Shown piece after piece: positions 33,718 to 45,037 of a stretch of 64,000 bases of DNA. Numbering within the stretch: position 1 is the stretch's first letter; the number at the start of each line of letters is the position of its first letter. The notes below the pieces were generated by a model. The model searched no databases and had not been told where the DNA came from. It saw only the letters and a list, made by a program, of their open reading frames with translations. The position numbers and the translations under genes were made by a program. The stretch comes from Clitopilus passeckerianus (lineage: Eukaryota > Basidiomycota > Agaricomycetes > Agaricales > Entolomataceae). The stretch covers positions 682,001 to 746,000 of the forward strand of contig CALYLX010000143.1 in assembly GCA_944990035.1 (NCBI GenBank), written 5' to 3'.

Positions 33718-34842
33718 ATGGGTTCCATCCCCCAGACATGATTCTATGATCAAGTCCCAGGAAGGGAGTGGACTCACGACCTCCTAGAACAATTTAACAC
33801 AGGCTTCCAACAAGTCGGGTCGGCTACATTCTTCAGCTCAGCTCCTCCAACACCCTCAGTATCGTCCATCATACCGCGAGAAATCCTTGAAACTAAATAT
33901 GCCACCGTACTTGACGAAAGGAGTTATTCAAGAAAACTTAAACCCTTCTTCTGGCATCTCCTGCAAGTCATGTCCTCCTTGAGTCCCTACGATTCCATCC
34001 CATCCGCCCAAGCAGAATTTGCACGATATCTCCTAACAACCTTACTCGATTTCGCTTCGACTGAAGCGCTGGAATTCTCCTTCCGCCAAAACCTATCTCT
34101 CCCTCTCGAAATGGTGGTGATGACCAATTACCCAGAAGCAACCGACGAAGAAGGCCAAGTCGACTGTGAAGTCGACCTTGCACTCGTCTCCCTCTGGGAC
34201 CTCGATTTCGCTCTCCTGCTGCAACTTCGAGAGAACGAATATCAGCAAGAACCAGGCGAAGACCCTTCAGCAGAGGCAATCCTCGAGAAAGCTGAATCCA
34301 GCCTCGTAGCCGCCGCCCTTGCGTGTCTTCACAGAGCAAACGACTTCAACGCCCTCCAGCCCCTCGACCACGCCTGGGTTCGGTCGAGGATGTTTCCTGG
34401 TATCGTGATGCTAGGAAGCGCGCTTGCTTTCTACAAGATTGAAGTCGAATACCGCCTGATTGATTCTGTTGCGACGTATGGCTGGCGAGGCGAGTGGAAG
34501 AGACCTGGGGTGAGGACTACGGTGGAGAAGTTGATTCCCGGAAGCATCAAGGATGGCGAGACGGAGCGAAACGAGGAATGGGAAAAGAGATATTTGAGAA
34601 GAGGAATGCGAGATTTGGATTGCAGGGAGGAGGCTTTGAGGTGTCTTATGCAATTCAAACGGATCGTTCAGGTGCGCAACTTCTGGTCAATACGACCTTC
34701 AGTTTAGCTTAAATCTCTGTAGGAATCACTCAAGCAGTACGAAGACCCCAACAGAAACTCCGAACTACGAAAGCGCAAACGCTCTCACTCTCCGGATGGG
34801 TTGCCGGCAAAGCATCTTCCAGGGCCTGGGAGTAATGGATAG
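33718..34842 (+). CDS. Hypothetical conserved-type protein, 5' end uncertain
   Basis: The main exon runs in one frame to 34671, and a second exon 34723-34842 follows after a GT-AG intron. The open frame begins just after an in-frame TGA at 33739-33741; an ATG at 33718 lies seven codons upstream of that TGA in the same frame (MGSIPQT, stop, FYDQVPGREWTHDLLEQF). The first ATG after the TGA in frame is at 33970 and would give about 275 aa. Protein-like sequence clearly extends upstream of that ATG (REWTHDLLEQFNTGFQQVGS), so either a short 5' exon splices in downstream of the TGA or the stop is a mutation. The protein is helical and acidic with a basic tail ending RKRKRSHSPDGL; no family recognised. 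Confidence 0.55.
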
Positions 34843-35290
34843 AAATTACTTGACATTCATGTTTCTGCCAATACGACAGTACAATTTAATCGCTAGGTCG
34901 TTTACCAACACCATTGACCTATCTATCAGAATCTGTAGCACGAGTGGGATTCTTGAGGCCGTGTAGGTGTCGGGCAGGCGAGGTAGGGTCGGTTACGGAC
35001 CCAAATGCTTTTCCATGAGGACTCGATGCAATTGTTGCTATCCCCAAGTCCCGGGAGTAGTCCGTTTTGAATGGTTACAATCGAGCCCTTTTCCTAACCT
35101 CTTCCCTCGCCAGACTGATGAACCATGCGAAATGTATCGTCGGGCTTGCCACCTTCCCCACCTTCTCTGTAGAACAAGTCGGGATCCGTCAACAGCTCGG
35201 AAACCACGAACAACTCGTCACGTCGAGCTTCTCTCTTGTTCAAGCAGAAAGTGATAGCAGGATACAATCCCTAGCACCAAGAAATCAGGA
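34843..35290. other. Intergenic region between convergent genes
   Basis: No convincing gene. The last exon or 3' untranslated region of the membrane protein gene on the minus strand may extend into 35218-35290, where a minus-strand frame (VCILIIVCPFRVVLYANPDF) looks hydrophobic. Confidence 0.35.
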
Positions 35291-36574
35291 TTAGCATACA
35301 GCACGACGCGAAAGGGACATACAATGATAAGGATGCAAACTTCGTGTAAGAATGAGGTATTCATGAAATACTCTGTTACGCCATCCCTTTCCACCCTTCT
35401 GCCCCAGCCAGACCCAGTTGAGGTCAAAACAAGGTCGAGAACCTGGGACGATGATCAGCCACCTGACATGTGTGGGGGCCACGATCTGAATATCCACACA
35501 CCTGGAGGACAAGAAGAACAGCTCCCGATTCTATTAGGATCAACAGTGTTCGCTCCGCTCGAGTCATTCGTCTACTTCCGCAATTGAATAACTTTTGAAG
35601 TGTCTTTCTATGCCACCTGTGATTTCATCAGGTCATTTTCGATGACTGGTGGGCCTGACATACCATAGCTTGCCACCGATCAATGCAGTTGCGAGCAGAT
35701 TGGTAATTGTTGACGCAAGGATACACCACCAAGCCAGCCGGTAGAATAGAAGGTAGAGGTTGTGATCATGGGCAAATAGATCGAAATAGTCTAGTGGAAC
35801 GATTCCGATCATGTTCAGAACTGTAAAGAAAGGCTTAGATGAAGGTGTCGGGATCGCTGACCGATTCTCAACATCACTCACTGAAAGTAATAGAAAGTGC
35901 CGATGCTAGCGTTAAAAGCACCCAACCATTCCCTGGATAGACTGACCGAGCCGTATGGACTGTGATGGTGTCGCTAATGAATCGCTAGAAACTTCTTATG
36001 AGCATTTCAGGACTTTTCTGTGTGGTTTATTTCTTACTGAGGCACCAAATAGAAAATTGGTTACACCAGTTACTATCACCCAGTTCAACGCCGCCGGTGC
36101 AGTGATGGGTGCCAAGTTTCTCGCCCCAAAAATAACTGCACACAGGCCGGGTTCGTCAACCTGAGCTTTCACGCCGAATGTCCAGTTACATAGGGACGCG
36201 ATGAGCATGTCGATAGCCAGAAAGATCGTGAGCAAACAGTAGGCTTGAAAGAGGACCAAGCTAAGCAAGGTCACGTATAGGATTGTGTAGGATCTGCTGC
36301 GGTGTTCATCGAGCGACCTATGTTGTGACCATGAGCTTCCCGATCCCACCTATGTAAGATACACTGGACTTACCGGAATAAAACGATAACGACGACGGTT
36401 AGACCAAGTGATATTCCTGAGGCACGCACGTCCATCAGATGGGAACTTTTGGAACAGGGTTGGCTACGCACCGAATGTTATGGCTATCAGTGGAAACGGC
36501 GCCAACCTAAACATCTGGAAGACATTGGTCGACGGAGAGCCTTGTGCAGCGACGTAATCGCCATTTAGGCTCAT
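35291..36574 (-). CDS. Multi-pass membrane protein (basidiomycete-specific type), copy 1
   Basis: The start at 36574 (MSLNGDYVAAQGSPSTNVFQ) opens exon 36472-36574. Further exons give ISLGLTVVVIVLF, YTILYVTLLSLVLFQAYCLL, APITAPAALNWVIVTGVTNF, SVSLSREWLGAFNASIGTF, NLYLLFYRLAWWCILASTIT, NLLATALIGGKLW, and RMTRAERTLLILIESGAVLL. These make about seven hydrophobic segments. The pattern NLxxTxLIGxKLW followed by RAxRxLLxLIESG is the same as in the gene at 60855, so the two belong to one family of receptor-like integral membrane proteins abundant in Agaricomycetes, of unknown function. The junction near 35880 (after FYYF) and the 3' end could not be resolved in phase, so there may be a frameshift or a missed splice site; coordinates at the 3' end are approximate. 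Confidence 0.55.
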
Positions 36575-37265
36575 CAGTCGCACTTTCGAGGAGAGAGGAT
36601 TCTCTAAGCATGGGCGTTCAGTATATATAAGCACATCTCGGCTCTAGTGCATTGCCATTGGCCGTTCCGATCGACATTGACGTCAAAGCAATGATTGCTG
36701 GTGAAATGACTCGCAGTGAGGCTGTTGTTCGTATGGTGCATTATGATCAAGGGTGTGGAGTTTTGAGGCCGCTGTCGAAGATCCCGCAGTAAAGCGTCCG
36801 GTTTCGACTCCCCGTTATTATAGGAGGTATCGGGTATAGCGGGATTTGTTAAAAGGTGACTTAATAATCCTAGTCTAGCTGCGAAAAGGACATGGATTGA
36901 AACTGCACGAAGTGCCATGAACTCATGGGTCTCTGCCAGTGACGGTCGTGATCGAAGAAACAGATCCATTAAGCGACATTCACAGCCACAAGGCTACAGC
37001 GTCAGTCAAGTAAGGTAAACATTTCCCAGGGTCAATCACTGCCAGCTGGTCAAAGGTCTCCTCGGAACCTTCATTCCGCCGATGGGCAAACGACCCAGCC
37101 AAATGAAATGACTCCTCTTCCGTTTGCCGCCGCTCATCAAATTATCTCCCTCGGACCGTCTCAGATCTAAGTCTTCAGGAGATATTCGCTTCAAAAAACT
37201 TCCTGTACCAGTACTCCAATAGCTGGACGTCCACACAACATGGTTAAGTAGCTACGGAGATATCC
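36575..37265. other. Intergenic region
   Basis: Only short frames (36604-36969 and 37036-37236 on the minus strand) without recognisable features. No gene supported. Confidence 0.45.
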
Positions 37266-37849
37266 TTAATCAAGATCCTCTAACTCCAGAGCGCGGGCCA
37301 CCAAGTAGGAGATGAATGCATCTTCGAGGTCCCTCTTCCTCTTCTTGTCACCGAACGGCTTTTTGGACTCCACCGTCTTCTTAACCTCCTTCGAAACGCT
37401 CGTCTTCTCATGGTGTGGAGTGGATGAAAGCCTGTCGGCCAAAGTTTAGTAAATGTTAAAGCACAAAATGGAAATACGCACTTTTCAATTTTCTTCGCAC
37501 CTCCGCCGCCCGAGTTGGGCTTCTCCTTAGTCGGTAATTTAACAGCAGGCTGGACATGCTTCGGTCGATTGTTGGCGAGTTCCGCGTTCTTCTTGGCCTT
37601 CAGCGCAGCGTCGCCCTTCTTCATCAAATCGGGGACGTGGGTAGCGAAGTCCACCGCAACGTCTTTGACCTTGTCTTTTACGCCACGAGGCATGAGACTG
37701 CGAGCATACAGCTCTAGCAGGTAGTCATTCGATAGGTCGCGGACAAGAATATGATGAAGGGTATCCTGGGCGGGAGCTGCGAACGCGGTGGTCGCAGAGA
37801 GACCAAGGATAGCAACGATGACAGAGGTGACTTGAGTTTTTCCGAACAT
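37266..37849 (-). CDS. Small secreted Lys-rich protein with repeated RDL...ARxL motif
   Basis: Exons 37482-37849 and 37266-37431 join in phase 2 to 177 aa. Reading straight through the intron gives a spurious Arg-rich tail, whereas the spliced frame ends KRDLEDAFISYLVARALELE then DLD. A signal peptide (VTSVIVAILGLSATTAFAAP) is followed by VRDLSNDYLLELYARSLMPR, a Lys-rich middle (KKGDAALKAKKNAELANN), a Gly/Pro linker and a basic stretch KKRKR. The N-terminal and C-terminal segments share the pattern RDL-x(1-2)-D/A...Y-x-x-AR-x-L. The KR before the C-terminal copy is a candidate Kex2 site that would release a peptide of about 21 residues. No known domain; the lack of cysteine argues against a disulphide-stabilised effector type. 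Confidence 0.7.
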
Positions 37850-37965
37850 TGCGAGTTTAAGTTAATGGAGTGGAGAAGAGAAGACTCGTCGAGAGTGTGA
37901 AGTTGAGTTTGAGTTCTAGAGGTTTGAGTGAGACCAGCTGAGGAACCACCATGATTGATGAGCTC

Positions 37966-37972
37966 TTTTATA
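37966..37972 (-). promoter_or_regulatory. TATA box of the RDL-motif secreted protein gene
   Basis: Minus strand reads GGTATAAAAGAGC, about 120 nt upstream of the ATG at 37849. Confidence 0.5.
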
Positions 37973-39346
37973 CCTCGGTGGTGGGGTCAAGGGCCTTTGG
38001 ATAAAGTATCAAGCTCGGGTGTAAACTCATCCTTGAATATCACAGGGTCGCGTCTTTCGTTCAACCCATGATGATCAGAATAATCAGGACGACTGTTGAG
38101 CTCTTTCGACGACCGTTTTGTAGGCACCTGATTACTGGAAAAATAAAAATAAAAGTCTAGGTCGATACGCGAGGGGCAATTTAGACCAACTTTTGATTGT
38201 CGATCCGGATCGCAGAGTGAAGCTGGGAATGAAACCGACGACTCAGTCGACCAACTGATCATCAGGCTGTTAGGTACTTCACGCCTTGATACCGTGGTGA
38301 TCCACCAGGATCTGCCATGTGGTCTGATTTCAAGCGCGAAAGCGGATAAACAATATGGCTGGCGAGTTGCTCACGTCAATTAGAAGTTCAAGCAGAAATT
38401 TCCATCGCATTAATGGGGTAGTGGTAACCTGGGTCGTTGCCATCGACCCGCCGGGGGTTCGATTCCCTCTTAATGCATTGAGCACCGTATGAAAAATTCT
38501 TTGTGAGTCGGGGACCCATGTCAAAAAACTTGCCTTTTCTTCACCAGGATGGCATAGAAGTATTTTAGAGCATTTGTTCGCCACCAGCTATAGCAATGTT
38601 CCATCTAATTTAGTGGGACTACGGTTGCCGAGCTGGGTCATGGTCTATTTTGGTGATGAAACGATTGGCGAGGAAGGAGGATTTGATGGTTCCCGTCACA
38701 CCGTTAGATATTTCTCGTAGAGCTTGTAGAATATCAACATATATTTGTCGGAGTAAGAAATCAGGCTCAAAAGTGTTGGCGTATTCATCCGCCGAAGGCA
38801 TCCGATCGAGACATGTGCAAATAGGCTGACCCTGAGAAGCTCGGACCTTACTTCACTCGATAACTCGTATGAGCGATAGCGTCTGTACTCCCCCAATCCA
38901 AACTTCATGGATTACACGTATCTCTGCTAGGAGGGCTGTAATGCCTCCTTGTGATCTAAAGTCCGCCATTACGTCTACAGATGGTCCGTGCTCGGGCCCG
39001 TGCTCCACGTATAAGTATTAAAGCTTCTGTCGCCGATCAACGTCACCGCCCTTCGCCCACTTCATTTGTACGAGCATCCGCTGGCACAGGGCTTACATTG
39101 CTATGGAGGACACTCCCATGAATATCATTTGTTCCTGTGCTACCCCCGTTGCCTGTGAGCGTGCTATTTGGCTGGTAGGCATCGAACGGTCAGGAAGAAA
39201 TCTGTTTCGTGCCTTTCGAGTAAGGCCATGGTCTGGGTGAAATCGGAGGGAGATTTGGTTTTAAGCAACCAAAGTGCTTTCTCAACACTGCCCTCTCTTC
39301 TTCCGTAACTGCGTCAGACTCTGCTTGCTATCTACTACCTCCTGAA
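37973..39346. other. Intergenic region containing a tRNA gene
   Basis: Apart from the tRNA-Gly at 38407-38477 I see no gene. Minus-strand frames at 37987-38262, 38330-38584 and 38696-38908 have no coding signature, and the second overlaps the tRNA. Confidence 0.5.
38407..38477 (+). tRNA. tRNA-Gly (anticodon GCC)
   Basis: The 71-nt sequence folds as a complete cloverleaf. The acceptor stem GCATTAA pairs with TTAATGC (7 bp, discriminator A). The D-arm is GGGT...ACCT, the anticodon stem GGTCG/CGACC encloses loop TTGCCAT with anticodon GCC, the variable loop is 4 nt, and the T-arm is GGGGG-TTCGATT-CCCTC with one G-U pair. The internal B box GGTTCGATTCC is a perfect match to the RNA polymerase III consensus and the A box TGGGGTAGTGG is a good one. 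No intron and no encoded CCA. Confidence 0.9.
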
Positions 39347-42086
39347 ATGCCTATTTGTATTGACTGCAGCATTGATTTCCATTTGCTGAAGGAGGGGAGG
39401 TCGTGCAACAAGTGTCTTGAGCTTGCCGGGAAATCGGCCCTAGAGAGAACTGCTATCATGGTAAGCTGACGGAAAGCTCACTACGTGCCATTTGAGTGAA
39501 CTAATGACTCTTCTGCAGGAGAAGGGCCAATGCATGACATGTTCACTTGTGTATAGCAATCTCCCGGACCCATTATGTCGTCGTTGTTGTTCAAAATTTG
39601 GTATGTTTTTTCCCTACCATATGTCTACTAGTTTTCAATGCTGACTTCGAGCTTGGATAGCCACCGGCGATGACATTATACCCGATGCAGTACAAGAAAT
39701 TCCAGGCGCGCTCAAGCAATTGAAGCAATTCGCAAGTCAGCTTCTAGCAGGCGAGTTTTTGACCTCGGCGGCGACCATACAAGGAACAGCTTCGGATCAT
39801 CGACTCAATAAGAAGGCCGCTGGCGGTAGTGCTCAGGCTGAGACTAAGAAGATTCCGACGCGTTTTGGCAAAAAATTGACGCCCGCGCAAGTCACTGCCC
39901 AGTCGGTCATCGAGGAGATCAAGACTGCCAAGGAAAACGCATCTAAGATACAGATTGTTGCGGCGTTGTGGGTGACGAAGACCAATAAGTCGGGAACCAC
40001 GATCATGACCAAGGTAGTATCTCTTTCTCTCATGGTGAAATCACGGCTAACAGTTGGATAATATCATAGGATCCAAAAGTTCAGTTCTCAGTGAACGTCT
40101 CAGAAGAGCTGTCTGCCTTTGACGCGATTGGCGTGGTCATCAAGGACGCGCAAGAATTCCATAAAAAGAGCTATCCGATTGCACACAAGCTGACACGGTA
40201 AGCAAGTTCTTTGTCGATGGCTTTGTTTCTTGCGACTGACGAATGACTGTCGGATAGTCAAAATGTCTCCATCTATGCCCATCAAAGTGCACAGAAGGCA
40301 ATGCGGCTTGCAGAGCGTGTGCTCGACAACGGCACAGCACGCACGTTGCTCAACAGCTTTAGGGAAAACAACTGGATCTCACGTACCAACTGGGAGAACC
40401 GGGAGATGGAGATAAGATTAGTTTGTGATTCTCAGAGCCTTGTAAGCGAGGTCTCTTCATTCCTCATGGCATAGGAAACTCAACTTCAATTCAGTTCCCT
40501 GACCTTCAAGAGGACCTGGAGTATGCCAGTGCTTTGCCTGCGATCCCATTAAAAGGGTCCAGTGTGCGCCGGTCAACCTCTGGTACTGCGAGCACTGACG
40601 GCCAGTCCGCCGCGGCAAAACGTAAACTATCCGCTGCGTCTGCTGCTGCCCCAACCTCCGGTACCGCAAATGTTATCAAAAGACATGTTCGCGAAAGTGC
40701 TTGGAACCGTAAGGTTCGATACACCAGAGATGTTGCAGTCACCGTGTGCACATTCTCTCGAACAATTGCCGAGTTGGAGTCTAATAGCCCGGATGTGACC
40801 TTCAAGCGGTCAGACTTAGCAGAGACAATCGAGGTGTCGCAAGACTGGAAGGATGGGTGGCGTGCATGCCTGGCACGCAAAGATTATGAGACTACAGGGT
40901 TTATTGGATCGGGTAGCGCCAAGAACGTTATATATGTAAGTCTACAATTTCCCATCATCTACGACGACTGACATTAAATCCTCAACATCTAGGCTCGATT
41001 TAATGGAGAGGAGTACGCGCTCGGTCAATTGAAGGACGGTAACACCCCTGAAGAGAATTACCGCAATCTTCAAGGGGAATTGGAAAACTTGGTTCAGGGG
41101 GAGGCGTTTCGGGCATCTTTTGAGGATCTTGCTCGTGAAAAGAATGTTGAGCTACCAAGTCAGTCTTCGACGTCTTCTATCAGTTCTAACACTAACTTAA
41201 AACTTTTCACTAGCATTCACTTTCAATCTTGAAGGCGCCATATTCGGCCATTTCCACGGATTAGAGCCTCCATGCGGCCTCCCGTATCAAGACTTCATTG
41301 CCACGCGCCTACTCCCTTGCAGCATCATCGACAAATCCATTGAAAAGTTCACGGGGCATGCTCACTGTGGTGCACCACCTAGCTCTAATGACGCAGTGAC
41401 CATGGCGCTGCACGCTTTCACTCACTATATGATTATCTACTCGATGGGTCAACTGGTCCTCTGCGACCTACAAGGTGTGTCCAATGCGCTTATCGGTGCT
41501 CGGGCGAGATGATTGACAAGCAAAATATCTATTCCTAGGCATGTATGATAAACGCGATATCATACGCCTTATCGATCCACAGTCGCATTCGTGAGTTCGA
41601 CCTCAGTTTAAGATGTTCCAATCAATGCTCATTTTGGTGTTGTTAGTGCCGAAGAAAGCTCAAGCAACGGCTTTATTGGGATGAAGGGCCTCGCGCTATC
41701 GAGCGTATCCTCAAACAGCACCTGTTGTACTGCCACGACAATCTTGTGTGCACAGCACTTGGTCTCCGAACCATCGAGATGGATAAGGGCTCGGACTCAG
41801 CTGGGCCGCAAGATTTACCGACTTCACCATTTCGCTCAATGACCGCAAAAGCTGCTAGGAAGGTCACGCGTACTCTAGTCAAAACCGAACCTGATGAAGA
41901 TGATTGGGTGCCGCCGAACCCGTCCGACATTATTATTGTCGATTCTGAATCTGACGACAATCAGGTTGGGAGCACGGCAAAGAAAGCACAGAAACCGAAG
42001 GCTCGTCCCCTACGCATCGGTAAGCAGTTCCCAACACCTTTCCTAAGTGTTATCATCTAAACCATTGAGCAGGATTTGATGAGTAA
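39347..42086 (+). CDS. Alpha-kinase (MHCK/EF2K-type) with N-terminal Cys-pairs
   Basis: Eleven exons fit in phase: 39347-39460, 39519-39600, 39661-40013, 40070-40197, 40258-40441, 40495-40935, 40993-41158, 41214-41474, 41539-41590, 41655-42019 and 42073-42086, giving 719 aa. The first 70 residues hold two CxxC-type ribbons (CIDCSIDFHLLKEGRSCNKC and CMTCSLVY...CRRCC). The C-terminal half is an alpha-kinase domain (about residues 415-610): GFIGSGSAKNVIYARFNGEE, FTFNLEGAIFGHFHGLEPPC, GLPYQDFIATRLLPCSIIDK, VLCDLQGMYDKRDIIRL, IDPQSHS and YWDEGPRAIERILKQHLLYC. The tail has acidic, SUMO-binding-like segments (DIIIVDSESDD). Alpha-kinases phosphorylate Ser/Thr in helices; this family is greatly expanded in Agaricomycetes and its substrates are unknown. 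The acceptor of exon 10 is set to GAAG| because the next upstream AG gives the wrong frame. Confidence 0.85.
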
Positions 42087-42225
42087 AGGGTTAGCTTGAG
42101 TCGGGAGTGTACGTCCATTGAAAGTGGGTGAAGTGCTCGTGCACTCGTATATTTTTTTGATTGGTTCGCTCAATGTATGGTACATTCTTCTTCGTAAACG
42201 CCGTATGATTTGCCCAAGTATACTA

Positions 42226-43851
42226 CTACATGTCATACTCGTTCACCAAAGGGAGCATTGCGCGGAATATGTGCCATACATTGTTAAAGTTAAGATCAGA
42301 AACACCGAGGCTCTCAAACACGGTCTGTGCACGAGAGGAGTACTCCACCGTCGAGAACGAGACAAGGTCAGCTCCGCCAAGCATTTCCTGCGCCTCCCGA
42401 AGCACAGGCATGTGTTCTTCGGGAATTGGCAAGATGCAGTCTCGACCGCCCCAACTCTCTGGAAGGCGGAATGCATCATTGCGTGACATGCCAGAAGGAC
42501 CGGCCTTCTCAGCATCCTTGAGCATCCGAGCTGCATTGCGACGCTTGATGAATGACGAAAGTTCCTGTTGCAGTAATTTGGACCAGAGCCATTGACAGAG
42601 CTCGCTGATACGAATGAAATGAGGAAATAACCTTTATTCGAAGCAAGTAAGGTAGTTACAACTGATCCTCGTCCTCTCTTTGATATAACCCTTGTTCGAT
42701 GCCGTTGTTGAATGCTTAGCCTAGCCTTAGACGAAGCCAAGACCGTTCTACCGCAATGTTATGGACAGATCTCAGGTAGACATGAGCAGGCAAGGCCACA
42801 TCATCGAGATTGGGATAGAATTGTTTCCTGTTGGTTGGGCCCGTCAATCCGCTGTTGTAGCATAGACATGATGATAGAAACTAATAATTACCTGAGCTGG
42901 TTGATGATACCATAGACAACAGTGGTTTCCGAGCCACAGTCAGTGGTCAGTTGGAGCGGGATACCTGGAGAAACGATTGAAAAGAGTGTCAAGTCCCATA
43001 TATTAGTCTGAGAATCACTACAAAAGTAAATGAATCGTACCTTTGTACTTGATGATTGTTTCCAAGACCAGGTAGGCGACTACATTGCCAGTTCGATTGC
43101 TGGGTACAACCCATGCATCTAGCCAGTATGAGGTCGCATCGTCTACGAGAGCCCAGATCGGAAACCCGATCTTGTAGAGTTTATCGTGACCATCAGCACT
43201 CCAACGGTGGTGGATACCGATTGGGTGCTTTTTGGTTCGGTGAATCTTCTTTGAAGCTGGGGCCCTTTTTGTGAAGTATTCGGGCTCGTGAGTCCACATA
43301 ACGTGGCGTACAAAATCACTGAGAATGATGGGTGAGATGAAACTCAAAAAAAATCAGATGCTCGAGCTACGTACCGAGGGAGGTGAATTCCATAATTATA
43401 AGTGACATTGCCTTTTATCGTCCGAACACCCGCAGCCTTGACAAGATCTTTGTTCATCTCCGACACCACGAGCTGTTCAGCAATGCCAACATCAATGGTC
43501 TTGATTGTCGCACCCGCGCCAGTCAAGCCAAGGGCCTTTCGGCGCCGCTTGACTGTCGAATCGCTGTTATCGGATCGTCAGAATAAGCTTCATACATTAA
43601 ATTAAACCAAGTAATACTTGCCTCATCGTGATGTTATGTTCCTTTGCGAGGAGTTTGGCAATCTTCTTGTTATCTGTAAGGCCTTCACGATGGTAACCAA
43701 TGAGGATGGACACAAAGTCTTCGTTGCCGGCGTCCGCTAGCGAAAGCTTTTGGTCAGCTAAACTTGAACTCTGAGAAAATCTGGATAGGGACATACGCAA
43801 GTCACCGTGTTGATTCTTCCCGATGGGATTGCGATTGTGAGAGCTAGACAT
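42226..43851 (-). pseudogene. Decayed rve-type integrase (DDE) gene of a transposon-like family
   Basis: Minus-strand segments line up as one protein. The N-terminal part (43851-43597, GYHREGLTDNKKIAKLLAKE, then STVKRRRKALGLTGAGA) resembles a helix-turn-helix module. The catalytic core follows: HRWSADGHDKLYKIGFPIWA, VDDATSYWLDAWVVPSNRTG, GIPLQLTTDCGSETTVVYGI, PAHVYLRSVHNIAVERSWLR. The C-terminal part is SRNDAFRLPESWGGRDCILP to stop at 42226. The D, D and E of an integrase core can be seen in DGHDKL, TTDCG and VERSW. The segment after WLRLRL lacks several residues and carries an in-frame TAA at 42716-42718, so the copy is broken. Intron positions between segments are only partly resolved. Related full-length proteins are common in basidiomycete genomes (family knowledge). 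Confidence 0.65.
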
Positions 43852-45037
43852 GAGTAGGATATTCGATGGAGTCCTCAGATCTAAGGATTCCTTGTTTCTT
43901 GACCCTTTTTAAGCCATTCGGCGCACCACATAACGGAGAAATATTCTTTGACAGAAATCACTCTTGCATGTGGATTCAAGTGTGGGATCCGACAAGTCAG
44001 CGAGATAATGCAGGTTAAAACCACTCATTTTCGCGATGTCTGTCGTCAGTTCTCTTGCTATGTGCTTTGAGCACAGCAGGAATACTGGTGGCCTTTCCAA
44101 GCTCGGAGACACTTATCAGCCACGCGTACTTATCCACGTGGGATCCAAGAGATTAAGGCTTTTTTTAGCACAATTCCAAGCCTAATAATTACCAATAATC
44201 ATCCAGTTGAGCATGGAAATAGCGGATAAACCACCAGATATGTAAAAGTAATCTGATCAAAACAAGCTTATCAGTGAGACTTCACGGTTTGTTGGTGCAC
44301 GTTCATGCAATAAGGGCGGAGATACAGCGTGCTGGTAATCGAACACGAGACCTAGAGTGATCATTATCATGAAAACAGCGAGAGTGGTGGAGAAGACTCG
44401 TTAGTAGCCACAGTGATATGTTGACGCGACGCGTTCTTTGGCCATGTTTGGCCTAGAAGCGCCGGCGAACGGCACAGGGGATGCTTGATTCCACCTCTCC
44501 TTCGCACCCACAGAAGGTGGAACTTGGAGAAAACACTTCTAAATCATGTATAAACCAGTACTTATGCAAACCTCAATCACAAGTTATGCTGTAACTCGAC
44601 GGGCATGAGAGAGCCTGAGTCTGGCCTTCGGCTGGTAAGGGCCGTAAGGCCGGACTTCCAAATCGGGTAGACCCAGCCGAGGAGGTCAATCATGGTGACC
44701 GTCCATCTCACTGAACATTGCGAAGAGCGTTGAGCGTCGAAAGCCTAGGCGGCCATACCAAACGAGAGCCTTCTCAAGGCCATTTCTACCCACGAGAATC
44801 ACCTTGTTCAAGTTGTTGTCCAATGTCCAGAGCCCCCTCCGACAAAACTTGGCGAAGCCTGCTCACACTTGCCGGTGGGGATGAATCCTCAATGTTGCCT
44901 CAAACTCCGATTCATCTTTTCTGATGTCCAAAATACTATAGTTTGAAAATACATTCAAGAATACAGGAATACAATAGGCGATTGTCACACACACAGGGCA
45001 ATGTAGGTCCCATCAATGGTGCAATCAAATATAGACC
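43852..45037. other. Intergenic region
   Basis: No gene recognised. Frames such as 44718-44924 (plus) carry no motif. Possible remains of mobile sequence cannot be excluded. Confidence 0.4.
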
